This document shows positions 6,660 through 11,373 of a DNA stretch of 11,373 nucleotides, piece after piece. The first letter of the stretch is position 1, and each line of letters starts with the position of its first letter. Made by a program: the position numbers and the translations under genes. Location of the stretch: contig CALGOY010000194.1 in assembly GCA_937960725.1 (NCBI GenBank), forward strand, positions 1-11,373, given 5' to 3'. The DNA comes from an uncultured Bacillota bacterium (lineage in GTDB: Bacteria; Bacillota; Clostridia; Caldicoprobacterales; UBA3941). The notes beneath the pieces were generated by a model. The model was not told the origin of the DNA. It worked only from the letters and a program-made list of their open reading frames with translations, and searched no databases.

Positions 6660-9600
6660 ATGCCGAATTTAGATGAGCTGAAAAAGCTTGCCAAAAATTT
6701 AGCAAATAATCACGACGTTTTGGAGGACGGCAAACTGTCTAAAAGCTATTTTCCCAATATAGAAGAAGATAATCAGCTGTTGATTAAAAACTATAAAACT
6801 ATATATGAGCAGGTAAAAGCAAAAGAGCGTGTAGTTCCAGCTGCAGAATGGCTTTTAGATAATTTCTATATGATTGAGGAGCAAATAAAAGAGCTGCAAC
6901 ATGGGATTGCAAAGGGATTTAAAGATCTACCAATGCTTAAATCCGATAGCTTTAAGGGCCTTCCCAGAGTATACGCTATAGCAGAGGAGTTAATATCTTA
7001 TACCAATGCGGATTTAAGTGAAGAGATCATCACCAGCTTTTTACGTGAATATCAGTCCATCACACCGCTGAAGTGTGCAGAACTATGGGTTTTTCCTTTC
7101 ATGCTCAAAATTGCCCTTATAAAAAGGGTAAATAGAATTGCTATGCGCATTGTCGATTCGCAGAAGCAGAAGTTAGAGGCTAGAAAGTGGGCGGATAGAT
7201 TTATTAGCTGCCTTGAAGAGTCTACAAATAGTTTACATAATGCTATAACAGAGCATGACAGAAATATAAAATTATTAACCAGCTCCTATGCAGAGGGACT
7301 GTTTCAGCATTTTAAGGACTACGGCAGTGAAGCAGCCTCTTTGATAGCGTGGCTAGAGGGTAGGCTGGCTCTTCAGGGAACTAATGTAGAGCAGATTGTT
7401 CAAGCAGAGCAGCAACAGCAGTTGAGCTATCAAGTTTCAATAGGAAATGCTATAACATCATTGCGATTTTTGTCTGGTATAAAATGGGAGGATGTCTTTG
7501 AAGAATTAAGCCTGGTGGAGCAAATTCTAAGGGAGGATCCGGAAGGTTCCTATACTAAAATGGAATTTGCCAGCAGAGATTACTACAGGCATCAGGTGGA
7601 AATTTTAGCCAAAGAAGCTAAAACAAGCGAAATTTTCGTAGCCCATAAGGCTGTAGAGTGTGCAAAAGAAGGATTGGAAAACAGCGATCCTCGATACAGC
7701 CATATTGGATATTATTTAATTGGCGCGGGCAGGGAGCAGCTAGAGGAAAGGTTAGGGATTAAAAAACGGGGATTGAAAAAATTAGGGCGAAATATCAAAA
7801 AAAATATATCTGCCTTTTATTTAGCTTCAATAGCTTTTGTAACATTTTCAATTTTAGCTTTTATTCTATACTATGTGTATCAATGGTCTGATGCTAAATG
7901 GTCTGGTATTTTTATGCTAGCTTTAGTAGCGGTTACAGTTTTAATTCCCGCTAGCAATCTAGCGCTGGGATTAATTAACTGGCTTGTTTCCCAAATTTGT
8001 AGGCCCTGTTATTTGCCTAAATTAGAGCTTAAGGATGGGATCCCAGAAAAATATAGAACTATGGTAGTGATTCCTACCCTTTTGTCTAGCGAGAAAAGAG
8101 TAGAAGAACTAATCGAGCAGATGGAGGTTTTTTACTTAGCGAACCAAGAGAAAAACCTACATTTCGCTTTAGTTGGCGATTTTAAGGATTCTAAGCGTAG
8201 AAAAGAAGCCGACGATGAAAATATTGTTCAAACTGCAATTAAAGCTATTCAAGAATTGAATGAGAGGTATGGGCGAGAAAGAAAGGATATATTTTTCTTT
8301 TTCCACCGCCATAGGCAGTGGAATGCTTCTCAAAGCTCATGGATGGGATGGGAAAGAAAAAGAGGTGCCCTGGTAGAGTTTAATAGACTCCTTAGGGGCG
8401 ATAAAAACACCAGTTTCTCCATCCAGGTTGGAGAGCTGGATATCTTAGATAAAATAAAATACGTTATAACCCTAGACGCGGACACTCAGCTTCCACGGGA
8501 TGCTGCTAAACGCCTAATAGGGACGATGGCCCATCCCCTGAATAGGCCTATACTTAACGAAGCCAAAACCAAGGTCATCGATGGATATGGTCTACTGCAG
8601 CCTAGAATAGGTATATCAGTAGACAGTGCCAGTCGTTCCTATTTTTCTCTTACATTTTCAGGTCAGACGGGAGTAGATCCCTATACTACTGCAGTGTCCG
8701 ACGTTTATCAGGATTTGTTTTGCGAAGGAATATTTACGGGTAAAGGAATCTACGATGTAGATATATTCAATCAAGTACTCGGCAATGCTATACCTGAAAA
8801 TACTGTACTTAGCCATGATTTGCTGGAAGGCTCTTATGTAAGAGCTGGACTGGTGACCGATATAGAATTGATAGACGGATATCCATCAAACTATATGTCC
8901 TATTCTATGAGGCTTCACCGCTGGGTAAGGGGCGACTGGCAGCTTATTCCCTGGCTATTTTCCCATGTGAAAAATGCACAGGGAGATTGGGGGGAAAATC
9001 CACTAGACAAAATAGCAAAGTGGAAGATAATTGACAATATGCGTAGGAGCTTATTGCATCCTACTTTGTTTCTGCTATTACTTTTTGGGCTATCTATTTT
9101 TCCAGGAAGCAGTCTGTTTTGGATTGGATTTGTGTTGCTAGTACTGGCTTTTCCCTTAATTACGGATTTGGCAGGCATGGCTCTAGCGCGATGGAGAAAT
9201 AAGAGTAAAAACCAGAGGCTGAGCGATTTGCTATTTGAGATCCGCACTTTTATGTCTCAGATAGGGCTTACATTTGTATTTTTGGCTCACCAAGCCTATA
9301 TGATGACAGATGCTGTGATAAGGACAATTGCTCGAGTTTTTTATACGAGAAGAAATATGTTGGAGTGGGTGACTGCCGCCGATGCAGAAAGAAGGTTTAA
9401 GGGAAGCCTAGCAGATTTTTGGAGGAAGATGTGGCCTGCTATGGCTATTTCCATAGCTTTCTTTGCATGGATAAGTGTATTTAATGGCGATATATGGCTT
9501 GCGCTTCTAATTTCTATAATATGGCTAATTTCACCTTGGATTGCTTATAAATCAAGCAAAGCTCAGCAGAAGAAGGTGCCAGATTTAACTCCGGAGCAGA

Positions 9601-11321
9601 TATACAAGCTTAGGCTTATAGGCAGAAAAACTTGGAAGTATTTTGATGATTTTATAACCGCGGAGAATAACTGGCTACCTCCAGACAATTTCCAGGTAGA
9701 CCCTCCAGTGGGAGTGGCTCATAGGACATCTCCTACTAATATAGGAATTGGGCTAGTTTCTATATTAGGAGCCCGGGATATGGGTTATATTGGGACTATA
9801 GAAACTATAGATAGGTTAGAAAAAATATTTCATACTCTAGATAAGCTAGAAAAATGGGAGGGTCACTTTTATAACTGGTACGATACCCGTACCTTAAAAC
9901 CCCTAAAGCCCAAATACGTTTCATCGGTGGATAGCGGTAATTTAGCTTGCTATTTAGTGCTTCTTAAGCAAGGTATTAAGGAGCTTGTGGAGAGGCCTTT
10001 AGTTGGTAGGGAGCTGGTTTTAGGTCTTCAAGATACCATAAGGCTTACTAAAGCAGATTCAAAAGGAGATGAGCCTGCTATTTTAAATATGCTGCTATCC
10101 AGTGAGAATATTACTTTGACAGAATGGCGGATGGCTTTAAATAGCATAGACCCAATGGGCGGTGAAGTGGATAAGCAGATATTGTCTTTTAAGAGGGATC
10201 TGGATGAATTGGTCCCATGGGTGGATCTTATCCTAGATCCCCCTAAGGCTATATCTCTAGAAAATGATGCATTTAGAGAGACCGCTGAAAAATATAGCCA
10301 GCTTTTAGGAAAGCTAAATAGCTCTGTGACATTAAAAGGGATTATGAATAATTACGAGGAGATTTTAGATAGTTTGTCGGAGGTGATGAGCTCCTTACGA
10401 CGAGCGGGGCAGAAGCAAAGCGTCATCCGGGAAGTTCAAAATTGGCTCAGGCAATTAGAACTTAGCTTAGGAAAAGCCTACGTATCTATCAAAAAGTTTT
10501 ATCAAAGATGTAGCAAGCTGGCAGATAGGATTGAAAATATGGTACAGGAGATGGACTTTAAAGCCCTCTATGACGAAAACATGGAATTATTTTCTATAGG
10601 ATACGATGTGGAATCAGGAGAGCTGTCAAAGTCCTATTATGATTTGTTGGCTTCCGAGGCAAGGCAAACCAGCTTTATAGCAATTGCTAAGGGGGATGTA
10701 CCTCAGAAGCACTGGTTTCAATTGGGTAGCCCTCTTACCCTTATCGGGGATTTACGAGGGCTCCTTTCATGGAGTGGAACTATGTTTGAATATTTAATGC
10801 CTTTGCTTATCATGAGGAGCTATAACAATACCCTATTGGATGAAACTTATCATACCGTAGTTGAGGCACAGAAGCAGTATGGGGAGCAAAGGCGAGTGCC
10901 CTGGGGAGTTTCGGAGTCGGCCTTCTATGCTTTTGATCTCCATCTAAACTACCAGTACAAGGCCTTTGGAGTTCCCCAAATGGGGCTCAAAAGGGGTTTA
11001 GTAAACGATATTGTGATTACCCCTTATGCCTCTGTCATGGCCTTAATGGTAGATCCGGTAGCTGCCATGGAAAATATTGAACGCTTGCTATCTGAAGGAA
11101 TGGATGGAGAATATGGGCTATATGAAGCAATTGATTACACTCCCGAACGGCTTCCCCACAAGAAGAAAAGCATGGTGGTTAAGAATTTTATGGCTCACCA
11201 TCAAGGCATGAGCTTTCTGGCGATAAATAACTATTTAAACAACAATATAATGCAGAGGAGATTCCATGCCATTCCCATGGTAAAGGCTACTGAACTGTTG
11301 TTGCAGGAGCGAATACCCTGA
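6660..11321 (+). CDS. Cyclic beta-1,2-glucan synthase-like membrane protein (NdvB/ChvB family), truncated
   Basis: Family members polymerise glucose from UDP-glucose into beta-1,2-glucan, then cyclise and export it. Of 1553 residues, 1-380 are helical and soluble. Two membrane segments follow (about 384-407 and 414-446). The GT84-type glycosyltransferase domain (about 465-800) has DAD at 606-608, FCEGIFTGKG at 687-696, SHDLLEG at 718-724 and RLHRW at 751-755. About five more hydrophobic segments lie between 798 and 963. The GH189/glycoamylase-like domain begins near 985 with NWLPPDNFQ and TSPTNIG, then GHFYNWYDT, YVSSVDSGNL, FSIGYD (1311-1316), SEAR (1332-1335), PWGVSES (E1419), YEAIDYT (E1489) and MAHHQGMS (1511-1518). 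It ends at LLLQERIP, where relatives continue for roughly another 1000 or more residues including a GH94 domain. The TGA lies at a sharp switch to GC-rich sequence, so the end is probably artificial. Start: AAAGGAG at 6644-6650, 9 nt before the ATG. Family is confident; whether the product is cyclic cannot be told. Confidence 0.9.
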   Translation: MPNLDELKKLAKNLANNHDVLEDGKLSKSYFPNIEEDNQLLIKNYKTIYEQVKAKERVVPAAEWLLDNFYMIEEQIKELQHGIAKGFKDLPMLKSDSFKGLPRVYAIAEELISYTNADLSEEIITSFLREYQSITPLKCAELWVFPFMLKIALIKRVNRIAMRIVDSQKQKLEARKWADRFISCLEESTNSLHNAITEHDRNIKLLTSSYAEGLFQHFKDYGSEAASLIAWLEGRLALQGTNVEQIVQAEQQQQLSYQVSIGNAITSLRFLSGIKWEDVFEELSLVEQILREDPEGSYTKMEFASRDYYRHQVEILAKEAKTSEIFVAHKAVECAKEGLENSDPRYSHIGYYLIGAGREQLEERLGIKKRGLKKLGRNIKKNISAFYLASIAFVTFSILAFILYYVYQWSDAKWSGIFMLALVAVTVLIPASNLALGLINWLVSQICRPCYLPKLELKDGIPEKYRTMVVIPTLLSSEKRVEELIEQMEVFYLANQEKNLHFALVGDFKDSKRRKEADDENIVQTAIKAIQELNERYGRERKDIFFFFHRHRQWNASQSSWMGWERKRGALVEFNRLLRGDKNTSFSIQVGELDILDKIKYVITLDADTQLPRDAAKRLIGTMAHPLNRPILNEAKTKVIDGYGLLQPRIGISVDSASRSYFSLTFSGQTGVDPYTTAVSDVYQDLFCEGIFTGKGIYDVDIFNQVLGNAIPENTVLSHDLLEGSYVRAGLVTDIELIDGYPSNYMSYSMRLHRWVRGDWQLIPWLFSHVKNAQGDWGENPLDKIAKWKIIDNMRRSLLHPTLFLLLLFGLSIFPGSSLFWIGFVLLVLAFPLITDLAGMALARWRNKSKNQRLSDLLFEIRTFMSQIGLTFVFLAHQAYMMTDAVIRTIARVFYTRRNMLEWVTAADAERRFKGSLADFWRKMWPAMAISIAFFAWISVFNGDIWLALLISIIWLISPWIAYKSSKAQQKKVPDLTPEQIYKLRLIGRKTWKYFDDFITAENNWLPPDNFQVDPPVGVAHRTSPTNIGIGLVSILGARDMGYIGTIETIDRLEKIFHTLDKLEKWEGHFYNWYDTRTLKPLKPKYVSSVDSGNLACYLVLLKQGIKELVERPLVGRELVLGLQDTIRLTKADSKGDEPAILNMLLSSENITLTEWRMALNSIDPMGGEVDKQILSFKRDLDELVPWVDLILDPPKAISLENDAFRETAEKYSQLLGKLNSSVTLKGIMNNYEEILDSLSEVMSSLRRAGQKQSVIREVQNWLRQLELSLGKAYVSIKKFYQRCSKLADRIENMVQEMDFKALYDENMELFSIGYDVESGELSKSYYDLLASEARQTSFIAIAKGDVPQKHWFQLGSPLTLIGDLRGLLSWSGTMFEYLMPLLIMRSYNNTLLDETYHTVVEAQKQYGEQRRVPWGVSESAFYAFDLHLNYQYKAFGVPQMGLKRGLVNDIVITPYASVMALMVDPVAAMENIERLLSEGMDGEYGLYEAIDYTPERLPHKKKSMVVKNFMAHHQGMSFLAINNYLNNNIMQRRFHAIPMVKATELLLQERIP

Positions 11322-11373
11322 TTGCCAGCGCACTCGGCTTCGGGGCACCGGACAGCGTGCCCGCCGGGAACGT
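11319..11373. other. GC-rich foreign or chimeric segment at the window end
   Basis: From 11321 to the end, 38 of 53 bases are G or C (about 72%), against roughly 40% in the sequence before it. Reading from 11315 (ACC CTG ATT ...), a different frame from the glucan synthase stays open to the last base, with G or C at 16 of 19 third codon positions. The peptide begins TLIASALGFG. This pattern fits coding DNA of a GC-rich genome. It replaces the expected continuation of the synthase gene. A chimeric assembly end is the simplest explanation; a real insertion or recombination boundary is possible. Confidence 0.6.

Noticed and set aside
8915..9247. A 110-codon minus-strand open frame inside the glucan synthase
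   Set aside because: It is opposite conserved glycosyltransferase and membrane-segment codons, with no initiation signal.
1..11373. Search for CRISPR arrays, tRNA/rRNA genes, riboswitches, insertion sequences or attachment sites
   Set aside because: No regularly spaced repeats, cloverleaf-like sequence, transposase frame, terminal inverted repeats or recognisable riboswitch core were seen by eye in the intergenic gaps, all of which are short (about 210 bases or less).

Overview
The window looks like chromosomal DNA of a low-to-mid GC member of the Firmicutes, most likely an anaerobic clostridium. Reasons: strong GGAGG-type ribosome binding sites, sigma-A-like promoters, GTG/ATG starts, AGG/ATA-rich codon use, short hairpin-plus-T-run terminators, and a UPF0237 + UPF0210 gene pair typical of these bacteria. 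No RNA gene, CRISPR array, insertion sequence or phage gene was seen.

Layout, left to right: the 3' end of an unrecognised gene (2-157) with its terminator; a two-gene operon (266-1929) for a small ACT-domain protein and a UPF0210 (DUF711/PFL-like) protein; a convergent small lipoprotein gene (1890-2336, minus) whose 3' end overlaps the UPF0210 gene by 40 bp; the oligoendopeptidase pepF (2545-4353, plus), which shares a bidirectional terminator with ychF (4385-5482, minus); an unrecognised four-helix membrane protein (5671-6534, plus) whose stop codon lies inside its own terminator; and a very large gene (6660-11321, plus) for a membrane-bound cyclic beta-1,2-glucan synthase-like protein (NdvB/ChvB family). 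That last protein holds a GT84-type glycosyltransferase domain and a GH189/glycoamylase-like domain.

The large gene stops exactly where base composition jumps. The last 53 bases are about 72% GC and read like coding sequence of another, GC-rich genome. The normal C-terminal GH94 part is absent, so the stop is probably a junction artefact (chimeric contig end) or a real insertion boundary, not a natural C-terminus.

Most of the window is ordinary housekeeping sequence. No coherent new multi-gene system is visible. The items most worth a second look are the composition break that truncates the glucan synthase, the unusually distant pepF ribosome binding site with a hairpin between it and the start codon, the uncharacterised UPF0237/UPF0210 pair, and two genes whose 3' ends are merged with a neighbour or a terminator.
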